A DNA stretch of 8,325 nucleotides from contig CALCGO010000495.1 of assembly GCA_937901055.1 (NCBI GenBank), positions 1 to 8,325 of the forward strand, in the 5' to 3' direction. The notes beneath the pieces were generated by a model. It saw only the letters and a list, made by a program, of their open reading frames with translations, did not search any database and was not told the DNA's origin. Source of the DNA: an uncultured Rhodobacterales bacterium (GTDB lineage Bacteria > Pseudomonadota > Alphaproteobacteria > Rhodobacterales > Rhodobacteraceae). A program made the translations under genes and the position numbers. Positions 1-5,985 of this stretch are shown here, piece after piece (the first letter of the stretch is position 1; each line of letters begins with the position of its first letter).

Positions 1-303
1 CCCCATTCAGGTATTTTAAAACGAGCCCTGAGATCATCCGCTTGGCTGTGATGCTGTACGTTCGTTTTCCGCTCTCACTCCGTAACGTGGAAGATCTTCT
101 GCACGAACGAGGCATTGAGATCAGCCACGAAACAGTTCGGTTTTGGTGGAACAGATTTCGTCCGCTGTCTGCAGAAGTTCGCTGCAGTCCACTCTTCAGT
201 CCACAACCATTTCAATCAGGAGCGCCACTTCTACTCACGAGACAATTTCAAGCTCAATCGAACCGCCGCTCTTACTGAGTGGCGCCAACTATTGAGCGCA
301 TAG
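1..303 (+). pseudogene. IS6-family transposase, internally deleted and frameshifted (5' end outside window)
   Basis: In the frame starting at base 3 the DNA encodes a typical IS6 transposase N-terminus: PFRYFKTSPEIIRLAVMLYV, then a segment ending in the HETVRFWWNRF block of the helix-turn-helix region. At about bases 156-168 the homology jumps to the C-terminal segment (LQKFAAVHSSVHNHFNQERH through NRTAALTEWRQLLSA, stop at 301-303), which is in a different frame (frame of base 115). The intervening 140 or so residues, which carry the DDE catalytic acids, are gone. The deletion also shifted the frame, so no intact or truncated-but-fused protein can be made. Family assignment rests on recognising these conserved blocks; the exact deletion endpoints need an alignment to an intact element. 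Confidence 0.88.
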
Positions 304-338
304 GTTCAGGCTGCGCCAGCAATCCGATGCGAGTTCTC

Positions 339-355
339 ATTCGTCTGACAGCACC
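339..355 (+). repeat. Right terminal inverted repeat of left IS6 remnant
   Basis: Reverse-complemented, this reads GGTGCTGTCAGACGAAT, matching 15 of 17 bases of the left terminal repeat of the other copy (7997-8013). It marks the element's outer edge. The eight bases that follow (356-363, GTTGGTAC) would be one half of the 8-bp target duplication typical of IS6 insertion, but the partner is outside the window. Confidence 0.8.
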
Positions 356-523
356 GTTGGTACTTCTGACATGCCAATTTATGATAAAATTCTTTGGGCG
401 GCTTGGTCTATATTTGCTAGTGCCGCATTATCAAGAGGCTTGTATTTTCCACCTTGTATCCCAGAAGTATTCGGCTTGTTGGAGAAGGTATCAAGAACTG
501 TACTATCCCGTTTATTTCGCCTT
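356..523. other. Short gene-free stretch between IS remnant and transporter operon
   Basis: This stretch holds no convincing gene. A 58-codon plus-strand frame (371-547, start ATGCCAATTTATGAT, ending in TGA) is open and overlaps the 3' end of the ATPase gene by 24 bases, but it has no ribosome binding site and I recognise no homology. It is better treated as chance or as a gene remnant. A GCGGC/GCCGC inverted repeat (398-402 and 422-426, 19-base loop) lacks a U-tract, so I see no good terminator for the leftward operon. Bases 359-371 resemble the IS left terminal repeat (see findings). Confidence 0.5.
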
Positions 524-2173
524 TTACTTGATGTTCTGGGTGCCTGAATTTCTTGCATCTACGAACCTGTCTAACCAATTGGGATCCATCTCTGGAACAG
601 AATTTAACAACAATTTTGTATAGTCTGGATAAGGCGGGTGAAGAACTTTACTTTTCAAACCCTGTTCAATAACCTCTCCTTGGTACATGACAACGATTTC
701 ATCTGAAATAGCGGTAACCACTGCAATATCATGGGTAATAAACAGATATGTAATTCCAAGTTCTTTTTGGAGCTTAAGAAGAAGCGTCAAAATGCCCTCT
801 TGGACAACCTGATCAAGCGCTGAAGTGACTTCGTCACAAATAATAACTTCGGGTTCGGCTGCGAGCGCTCGTGCGATGCAAATTCTTTGTTTTTGGCCCC
901 CTGAAAGTTCACTCGGCAAACGGTCTATAAACGTTTCATCCAGTTCGATCATTTTTAGCAAATCTATAACTCTGCGCTCTTCCTCAGCGCTAGACATATC
1001 ATGATAGAAACTTAAGGGGCGTCCGATGATTTCCCCGACTGTTTGCTTTGGGTTCATCGCCGTATCAGCCATCTGATAAATCATTTGAATGCGCCGCAGT
1101 TGATCTTTGCTGCGTTCTTTGATCGATGGTGGTAAAGTTTGCCCATTGAAGGTAATCGTCCCCCCTAAAGGTGGCATGAGGCCTGCCACTACGCGCGCTG
1201 TAGTAGATTTTCCAGAACCAGATTCCCCAACAATGGATACGGTTCGACCTCTAGGAACTTTAATAGAAACGTTTTTTAAGACCTTAACGGATTTTTCATA
1301 TGCGGCGTCGATGTTTTTGATATCGAGAACGATATCATCGGACGGATCTTCTGGCTTTTCCAATGCTCGCACAGACCAAAGGGATTTAGTGTAATCCTCC
1401 TTGGGATACTCTAACATAGTGTTTGTTTCCGCGTCTTCAACTTCTTCCCCATACCGAAGAACTTTAATACGATCTGCCATTTGCGCGACGACTGCCAAGT
1501 CATGGGTGATATAAATTGCAGCAGTATTAAAACGTTCGACAATCGAACGTATCGATAACAAAACTTCAACTTGTGTAGTGACGTCCAACGCAGTGGTCGG
1601 TTCGTCAAAAATAATGAGATCTGGTCGCGGAGACATTGCCATCGCAGTCATCACACGCTGCAATTGTCCGCCAGAAATTTGGTGCGGGTAGCGTTGGCCG
1701 ATCTCTTTTGGGTCCGGCAAACTAAGCGCGCCGTACAACTCAACAGCGTCTTTTCGGGCCTCTATATCAGTGGCTACTGCATGCCCAACCGTCGCTTCAA
1801 TTGTTTGGTCAATTAGACGATGCGCAGGATTGAAAGACGCTGCGGCAGATTGCGCAACATATGCGATACGTGACCCCCACAAGTCCATTTTCTCCGCTTC
1901 AGTCGCGGTTAACAAATCAATTCCATCAAACACAATTGAACCAGACTTGATGGCGCAGCCCGGTTGCGCGTAGCCCATCGCCGCCTTGCCCAATGTAGAC
2001 TTTCCTGCGCCCGACTCGCCTATCAAACCTAAGACTTCACCACGTCTAAGAGTTAGATCAACGCCTTTGATGATCGGGTGCCATTGTTCATCACTAAACC
2101 CGTCAATTATAACATTGCGCATGTCCAATAGCACGTCGTCTTTTGAGCCGCTGATTTTGGGATCAGATTTCAT
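524..2173 (-). CDS. Dipeptide/oligopeptide-type ABC transporter, fused double ATP-binding subunit (DppD-DppF-like)
   Basis: One polypeptide with two complete ABC ATPase domains that powers import through the two adjacent permeases, on the cytoplasmic face of the inner membrane. Numbered from the ATG at 2173 (549 aa): domain 1 has Walker A GESGAGKST (52-60), Q-loop Q108, signature SGGQ (167-170), Walker B IIFDE with E191, and switch His224. Domain 2 has Walker A GESGSGKST (316-324), Q367, SGGQ (424-427), IICDE with E448, and His481. Both sites look catalytically competent. Each domain ends in a short Opp/Dpp-type tail (YPKEDYTKSLW, PPYPDYTKLLL); the cysteine cluster seen in some DppD/OppD C-termini is absent. 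The family usually has two separate proteins; single-chain fusions are common in Alphaproteobacteria. The gene overlaps the upstream permease: ATG at 2173 gives an 11-bp overlap, while a GTG at 2185 would add four residues. Neither has a clear Shine-Dalgarno, fitting translational coupling. Substrate is unknown. Confidence 0.93.
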   Translation of the reverse strand: MKSDPKISGSKDDVLLDMRNVIIDGFSDEQWHPIIKGVDLTLRRGEVLGLIGESGAGKSTLGKAAMGYAQPGCAIKSGSIVFDGIDLLTATEAEKMDLWGSRIAYVAQSAAASFNPAHRLIDQTIEATVGHAVATDIEARKDAVELYGALSLPDPKEIGQRYPHQISGGQLQRVMTAMAMSPRPDLIIFDEPTTALDVTTQVEVLLSIRSIVERFNTAAIYITHDLAVVAQMADRIKVLRYGEEVEDAETNTMLEYPKEDYTKSLWSVRALEKPEDPSDDIVLDIKNIDAAYEKSVKVLKNVSIKVPRGRTVSIVGESGSGKSTTARVVAGLMPPLGGTITFNGQTLPPSIKERSKDQLRRIQMIYQMADTAMNPKQTVGEIIGRPLSFYHDMSSAEEERRVIDLLKMIELDETFIDRLPSELSGGQKQRICIARALAAEPEVIICDEVTSALDQVVQEGILTLLLKLQKELGITYLFITHDIAVVTAISDEIVVMYQGEVIEQGLKSKVLHPPYPDYTKLLLNSVPEMDPNWLDRFVDARNSGTQNIK

Positions 2174-3095
2174 CACGTAAGCCACTTGTCATATGCAAGA
2201 ACCAATCGACTACAAAATTCACAGCAACCGTTAGCAACGCAACAGCACCAGCCGGTAACAATGACGGCAAGGCAAGGGTCCAATCGAATGCAACAAATTG
2301 AATAAACCGCGATCCATCACGCACCATAGAGCCCCAATCTGCTGTTGGAGGTTGAATTCCAAGGCCAAGGAAAGAGAGGGCCGAAATCGTTAAAAAAACA
2401 AATGAAAACCTTAAACCAAATTCAGCAACAAGCGGTGTCATAATATTAGGCAGGATTTCGCGACGCATGATCCACTCAAGCCCTTCTCCGCGAAGTGTCG
2501 CTGCTTCTACGTAATCCATGATGGCCACATTGATAGCTACTGACCGTGTCAAACGATAGACGCGCGTCGAATCAAGTACAGCAATAATCATGATCAATGA
2601 AGGAATTGAGGAGCCGAAAATGCTGAGCAACATGAGCGCAAAAATAAGGCTGGGTATAGACATCAGAACATCGATACCGCGGCTTAAAAACTGATCCAAC
2701 CAAGAACGGTTAATCGCCGCAATCAAACCTAAAGAGCCACCAATCAAGAATGATAAACAGGTTGTCACCAACGCAATTCCAATTGTATTTCTTGCACCAT
2801 AAATTAGACGAGAGAGCGTGTCTCGCCCAATTTGATCTGTTCCAAAGAAGTGTTTTGCGTTTCCGTCGTGCCAAGCCCAGGGCAAATCGGCTTTGGCAAA
2901 TATTTCTGCCTCACCAAAGGGAGCCAATAATGGTGCGAAGACGGCCACGAACGCATAACAAGCCACAACAAACATTCCGAACCATGCAGAAATTGGTGCT
3001 TTGCTAAGTGTAATTTTCATGCGTCCCCAACGTGTACGTCTGACGCGGACATCGCCGACCTCACCTGCCGCTGAATATTTTGTTTTTTTATTCAT
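2163..3095 (-). CDS. Dipeptide/oligopeptide-type ABC transporter permease, DppC family
   Basis: Inner-membrane permease subunit of 310 aa, a normal length for DppC/OppC proteins. A short basic cytoplasmic N-terminus (to about residue 34) is followed by a first membrane segment (about 38-58), then the family-typical FGTDQIGRDTLSRLIYGAR block (84-102). Further hydrophobic segments lie at about 105-127, 141-175, 228-245 and 275-298. The cytoplasmic EAA loop that docks on the ATPase is at about 197-217 (EAATLRGEGLEWIMRREILP). The frame is open further upstream to 3335, but that extension is cysteine- and arginine-rich and is simply the antisense-frame reading of the upstream permease. The ATG at 3095 is preferred because it overlaps the upstream stop codon as ATGA, a classic coupled start, and gives the expected length. 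It pairs with the DppB-type subunit to form the transmembrane channel. Substrate specificity cannot be inferred from it. Confidence 0.93.
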   Translation of the reverse strand: MNKKTKYSAAGEVGDVRVRRTRWGRMKITLSKAPISAWFGMFVVACYAFVAVFAPLLAPFGEAEIFAKADLPWAWHDGNAKHFFGTDQIGRDTLSRLIYGARNTIGIALVTTCLSFLIGGSLGLIAAINRSWLDQFLSRGIDVLMSIPSLIFALMLLSIFGSSIPSLIMIIAVLDSTRVYRLTRSVAINVAIMDYVEAATLRGEGLEWIMRREILPNIMTPLVAEFGLRFSFVFLTISALSFLGLGIQPPTADWGSMVRDGSRFIQFVAFDWTLALPSLLPAGAVALLTVAVNFVVDWFLHMTSGLRDEI

Positions 3096-4063
3096 CTTGG
3101 ATGCAAAAGCCTTGGGTTCGTTACAATTCCGATAATGTCGGCAAGCAAGTTCAATAATATATAGGTTGCTGCAAATATTAGGGCGCAGGCTTGGGCAACT
3201 GGGATATCGCGAGAACTCACAGAGTCCACCATCAACTGACCAATACCTGGATAAACGAAGACAACTTCGACGACGACGACACCTACCACCAGATACCCGA
3301 GATTGAAGGCAATAACGGTTGCGATCGGTGCCCAAGCATTGGGCATCACGTGTTTCAAGATAACTTTAGATTTTGAAACGCCCTTTAGTTGGGCCATTTC
3401 AACATAAGGGCTGGAAAGTAGATTGATGATTGAGGCACGCGTCATGCGCATCATGTGCGCGATAATTACAAGGGTCATGGTCAATGAGGGCAAAGCGATT
3501 TTGTAAAGACGCTCGCCTAAGAGCATATCTTCGGTGACATTTGCAAGTGTTGGGAAATACTTAGCCATCAGTACAATCAGCACATATGCTAGGAAAAATT
3601 CTGGGAAAGAAATTGTTGTTAAGGTTACAGCATTGACCGTGCGGTCATAAATTGAATTGCGCTTTAATGCCGCCATAATACCAAGAAACAAAGAAAGCGG
3701 TACCGCAATTGCCGCCGTCACGCCTGCAAGAAACAATGTGTTCTTTAGCCGAGGCGCCACCAGGTCAATTACCATTCTAGAATTGTCGTTTCCAGAGGCA
3801 GCTCTGCCAGAAAAAGATGTTCCTAAATCACCTTGAGCCACTGAAGCTACCCACGAAAGATATCTTTGCCAAGCGGGTTTATCCAATCCCAATTCACGGC
3901 GAAATGCTTCAACAGTTTCTGGTAGGGCTTGTTGGCCGAGAACTGATTCACCAAAATCGCCCGGAAGCATGGTTAAAGCGGAAAAAATGATGAGTGAAAC
4001 CAAAAAGAGGGTTAAAATACCAAGGCCTAGCCGCTGTACAATTGTTGTAATTACTGGGTTCAA
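3092..4063 (-). CDS. Dipeptide/oligopeptide-type ABC transporter permease, DppB family
   Basis: Inner-membrane permease of 323 aa and first gene of the leftward operon. The N-terminal membrane segment (about 11-33) ends in the conserved MLPGD motif (32-36). A periplasmic region follows (FRRELGLDKPAWQRYLSWV, then GDLGTSF at 78-84), then hydrophobic segments at about 108-133, 148-170, 189-204, 247-270 and 289-313. The EAA-type ATPase-docking loop is at about 221-243 (VEMAQLKGVSKSKVILKHVM). I chose a TTG start at 4063 because a perfect GGGAGG ribosome binding site (4071-4076) sits 7 bases upstream. An in-frame TTG at 4078 lies inside that region and would place the Shine-Dalgarno within the gene. 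There is no ATG at the appropriate place. The gene ends with the 4-bp ATGA overlap onto the DppC-type gene. The divergent binding-protein gene begins 228 bp away. Confidence 0.92.
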   Translation of the reverse strand: MNPVITTIVQRLGLGILTLFLVSLIIFSALTMLPGDFGESVLGQQALPETVEAFRRELGLDKPAWQRYLSWVASVAQGDLGTSFSGRAASGNDNSRMVIDLVAPRLKNTLFLAGVTAAIAVPLSLFLGIMAALKRNSIYDRTVNAVTLTTISFPEFFLAYVLIVLMAKYFPTLANVTEDMLLGERLYKIALPSLTMTLVIIAHMMRMTRASIINLLSSPYVEMAQLKGVSKSKVILKHVMPNAWAPIATVIAFNLGYLVVGVVVVEVVFVYPGIGQLMVDSVSSRDIPVAQACALIFAATYILLNLLADIIGIVTNPRLLHPR

Positions 4064-4070
4064 ACGAGTG

Positions 4071-4076
4071 CCTCCC
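4071..4076 (-). promoter_or_regulatory. Shine-Dalgarno site deciding a TTG start of the DppB-type permease
   Basis: On the minus strand this is GGGAGG, 7 bases before TTG at 4063-4061. It is the best ribosome binding site in the leftward operon and is the reason for choosing the rare TTG start. The same hexamer precedes the divergent binding-protein gene. Confidence 0.7.
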
Positions 4077-4087
4077 AACTCTCGAAA

Positions 4088-4133
4088 CTGGCAACTAATG
4101 CTTAGTTCTTTTGCATTACGCTAAGCGAGCCAG
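4088..4133. promoter_or_regulatory. Nested inverted repeat in permease leader (possible operator or mRNA hairpin)
   Basis: The outer arms CTGGC (4088-4092) and GCCAG (4129-4133) enclose inner arms GCTTAG (4100-4105) and CTAAGC (4121-4126), all perfectly complementary. A further pair, AATGC (4097-4101) and GCATT (4113-4117), competes with the inner arms. On the leftward transcript this would lie just before the DppB-type ribosome binding site. It could be a protein-binding site or a leader hairpin; nothing identifies which, and short arms in an AT-rich spacer can arise by chance. Confidence 0.35.
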
Positions 4134-4183
4134 ATGTTAAGTGTAAAGGGCCTTTCGCAAAACCTCGTGCTTACGCTTTTAAA

Positions 4184-4195
4184 ATTTTGCAAAAT
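4184..4195. promoter_or_regulatory. Perfect 12-bp palindrome ATTTTGCAAAAT, candidate operator
   Basis: The site is identical to its own reverse complement and lies 10 bases upstream of the proposed -35 box of the binding-protein promoter. A near copy of its core, TTTCGCAAAA (4153-4162), matches TTTTGCAAAA (4185-4194) at 9 of 10 bases, with centres 32 bp apart, close to three helical turns. This layout fits a dimeric regulator binding two sites on one DNA face. The regulator is unknown. Confidence 0.4.
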
Positions 4196-4205
4196 CAAAT
4201 TTCTT

Positions 4206-4234
4206 TTACCAGAAAATTTACTTCCTTTTAAACT
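4206..4234 (+). promoter_or_regulatory. Candidate sigma70-type promoter for the binding-protein gene
   Basis: TTACCA (4206-4211) and TAAACT (4229-4234) each match the sigma70 consensus at 4 of 6 positions and are separated by exactly 17 bases. Transcription would start near 4241 and give a leader of about 50 bases ending in a strong ribosome binding site. The boxes are imperfect, so this is a suggestion only. Confidence 0.35.
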
Positions 4235-4280
4235 GTGTTCGTGCTGAACTAGAACAACATAATAATTAAATACAAAATCT

Positions 4281-4286
4281 GGGAGG
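4281..4286 (+). promoter_or_regulatory. Shine-Dalgarno site of the solute-binding protein gene
   Basis: GGGAGG lies 5 bases before ATG at 4292 and supports that start over the second in-frame ATG at 4301. The strong site fits the need for many more copies of a binding protein than of the membrane subunits. Confidence 0.75.
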
Positions 4287-4291
4287 ATAAA

Positions 4292-5911
4292 ATGCGCAAC
4301 ATGAAAAAGGCGTTTATTAAAGATCAAAAAGAAAAACTTGGCAGTGGTCGAATTGGCCGACGTCAATTTATTACTTCAATGCTGGCGGCAGGCGTTGTCT
4401 TGCCAGCTGCTATGACAATGGCAACAGACGTAATGGCCATGACGCCTGTAAAAGGCGGCAAGCTACGTCACGGGACAGGGTATGGCGGCACGACAGATAC
4501 GATTGATCCATCAACATCAACCAACGGCTTCTCGCAAAATGTTCTTTATACGCGCGGCAACCATCTTACCGAAGTTGGAAATAACGGCAAATTACGCCCA
4601 GAACTAGCTGAAAGCTGGGAAGCGTCTGCTGGTGCAAAAACTTGGGTTTTTAACCTACGAAAAGGCGTTACGTTCCACAGCGGAAAGTCTTTGACTGCAG
4701 ATGATGTTATCGCAACATTCAACTATAGCCGTGGCGAAGATACTAAGTCAGCCGCAAAAGGTCTGATTACATCAGTTAAAGAGATTAAAAAAGATGGCGA
4801 TCATCGAGTAATCTTTGAACTTGAAAGTGGAAATGCTGATTTTCCATATATAGTCAGCGACTATCACTTTATGATTATGGCATCTGATGGAGATGGAAAC
4901 GTCGACGCGACGCAGCAAGATAATAGCACTGGCGGCTACATGCTGCAAAAGTATGAGCCAGGTGTACGGTCTACATTCATCCGGAATCCAAACTATTGGA
5001 AAGAAGGACATGCACATTTCGACGAAGTCGAAATAATCTCAATTCTTGATGGAACAGCCCGCCAATCGGCGGTGATGAATGGAGACGTTGACTTGATCGA
5101 CAATGTTGATCCCAAAACAGTTGATTTGTTGGCCCGTGTTCCATCGCTGAATATCTTGGAAACAACAGGCACCCAGCACTATACGTTTCCTATGCGCCTT
5201 AATGTAGAGCCATTTGGTAATGCGGAACTTCGTACGGCATTGAAATATGCTATTGATCGAGATGAACTGGTAGAAAAAATCCTTCTTGGCCACGGTGTTG
5301 TTGGAAACGATATTCCAGTTTCTGCGGCGATGCCATTCTTGAACACGGATATTGCTCAACGTACATTCGATCCAGAAAAAGCGGCCGCACACTATAAAAA
5401 ATCTGGTCACTCTGGCCCAATTCAGCTTTCTGTTGCAGATGCTGCATTCCCAGGCGCCGTAGATGCTGGCCAATTGATCGCTGCTTCTGCCAAGAAAGCA
5501 GGCATTGATATCGAATTGGTCCGCGAACCAAATGATGGTTATTGGTCAAACGTTTGGAACAAAAAAGGCTGGTGTGCCTGTTATTGGGGTGGTCGTCCGA
5601 CCCAAGACTGGATGTACTCTTCTGCTTATACATCTGACAACAACTGGAATGATACAGCATGGAGAGATACGCCAGCGGCAGATCGTTTCAACGCTGTTAT
5701 CACCGAAGCCCGTTCTGAGACAGACGAAGCCAAACGTCGCAGTCAGTATTTTGAAGCACAACGCTTGCTTCACGATGATGGTGGCGCGATAGTTGCTATG
5801 TGGGCAAACTATATCCATGCACACAGCAAAAAATTGACCCATGGTCCAGATGTTGCAGCGAATTGGATCAACGATGGGAACAAAGTATCTGAACGTTGGT
5901 GGTTTGCGTAA
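4292..5911 (+). CDS. Tat-exported family 5 extracellular solute-binding protein of a dipeptide/oligopeptide-type ABC transporter (DppA-like)
   Basis: A 539-aa periplasmic binding protein that should capture the substrate and hand it to the divergently encoded permeases. The N-terminus is a twin-arginine signal: a long charged region, then IGRRQFITSMLAAG with the arginine pair at 23-24, a hydrophobic stretch to about 40, and a likely cleavage after VMA (Ala49). There is no lipobox, so the mature protein is probably soluble. Family 5 landmarks are LRPELAESWE (101-110), VTFHSGKSLTADDVIATFNY (126-145), RNPNYW (231-236) and LRTALKYAIDRDELV (313-327). A Trp/Cys-rich segment WCACYWGGRPTQDW (427-440) includes a CxC pair (Cys428, Cys430). 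Length is usual for DppA/OppA proteins. The family binds peptides, opines, nickel chelates, glycosides and more, so the ligand is open. A strong terminator follows 31 bases after the stop codon. Confidence 0.93.
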   Translation: MRNMKKAFIKDQKEKLGSGRIGRRQFITSMLAAGVVLPAAMTMATDVMAMTPVKGGKLRHGTGYGGTTDTIDPSTSTNGFSQNVLYTRGNHLTEVGNNGKLRPELAESWEASAGAKTWVFNLRKGVTFHSGKSLTADDVIATFNYSRGEDTKSAAKGLITSVKEIKKDGDHRVIFELESGNADFPYIVSDYHFMIMASDGDGNVDATQQDNSTGGYMLQKYEPGVRSTFIRNPNYWKEGHAHFDEVEIISILDGTARQSAVMNGDVDLIDNVDPKTVDLLARVPSLNILETTGTQHYTFPMRLNVEPFGNAELRTALKYAIDRDELVEKILLGHGVVGNDIPVSAAMPFLNTDIAQRTFDPEKAAAHYKKSGHSGPIQLSVADAAFPGAVDAGQLIAASAKKAGIDIELVREPNDGYWSNVWNKKGWCACYWGGRPTQDWMYSSAYTSDNNWNDTAWRDTPAADRFNAVITEARSETDEAKRRSQYFEAQRLLHDDGGAIVAMWANYIHAHSKKLTHGPDVAANWINDGNKVSERWWFA

Positions 5912-5942
5912 GGACCCCAATCAGATAAAGTGGCTAGAAAAA

Positions 5943-5969
5943 GCGGCCAAATCGTTGGTCGCTTTTTTT
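5943..5969 (+). terminator. Intrinsic terminator between binding-protein and hydrolase genes
   Basis: An 8-bp stem GCGGCCAA (5943-5950) / TTGGTCGC (5955-5962), with one G-U pair in RNA, closes on a 4-base loop ATCG. Seven T residues follow (5963-5969), and five A residues precede it, so it may also work weakly in the other direction. It lies 31 bases after the binding-protein stop and only 16 bases before the hydrolase ATG, so it should uncouple the amounts of the two transcripts. Confidence 0.9.
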
Positions 5970-5985
5970 AAAATTGGATGATCAA

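Larger units (their letters stand above)
1..355 (+). mobile_element. IS6-family insertion sequence remnant, left copy (left end outside window)
   Basis: This is the 3' part of a decayed IS6-family element. Its right terminal repeat (339-355) is intact. By alignment with the complete right-hand copy (7997-8246), base 1 corresponds to base 8067, so about 70 bases and the left terminal repeat lie outside the window and the whole element would be about 425 bp. Full IS6-family elements are usually around 800 bp, so roughly half is missing. The gap lies inside the transposase gene and removes the DDE catalytic region. Over the 180 bases shared with the right copy I count 17 differences by hand (about 90% identity), with no length change outside the one large gap. 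Orientation is the same as the right copy. It can no longer transpose by itself but could be mobilised in trans by a related transposase. IS6 assignment is confident; the exact IS name is not recognisable. Confidence 0.88.
4064..4291. promoter_or_regulatory. Divergent intergenic control region between permease operon and binding-protein gene
   Basis: The only long non-coding stretch between the two transcription units, so the promoters of both should lie here. It is AT-rich in the half nearer the binding-protein gene. It contains the nested inverted repeat at 4088-4133, two near-identical 10-bp sites centred 32 bp apart (4153-4162 and 4185-4194), and a plausible rightward promoter (4206-4234). 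On the minus strand I find only partial promoter matches (TTTACA and TTAACA boxes around 4137-4148 without a good -10), so the leftward promoter is not located. No regulator gene lies in the window. Confidence 0.6.

Noticed and set aside
398..426. GCGGC/GCCGC inverted repeat as terminator of the permease-ATPase operon
   Set aside because: A 5-bp stem with a 19-base loop and no U-tract on the leftward strand is too weak to call a terminator.
279..623. 114-codon plus-strand open frame running out of the IS remnant
   Set aside because: It begins inside the transposase C-terminal segment in the wrong frame and reads into the antisense of the ATPase gene; no homology recognised and no ribosome binding site.
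3096..3335. N-terminal extension of the DppC-type permease frame
   Set aside because: The frame is open to 3335, but the extra 80 residues are Cys/Arg-rich, resemble no DppC protein and lie wholly within the upstream permease gene; the ATGA start at 3095 fits length and coupling.
5039..5920. Several long minus-strand open frames (5039-5473, 5250-5660, 5546-5920)
   Set aside because: They lie antisense inside the well-supported binding-protein gene, lack ribosome binding sites and have Cys/Arg/His-rich composition typical of antisense frames.
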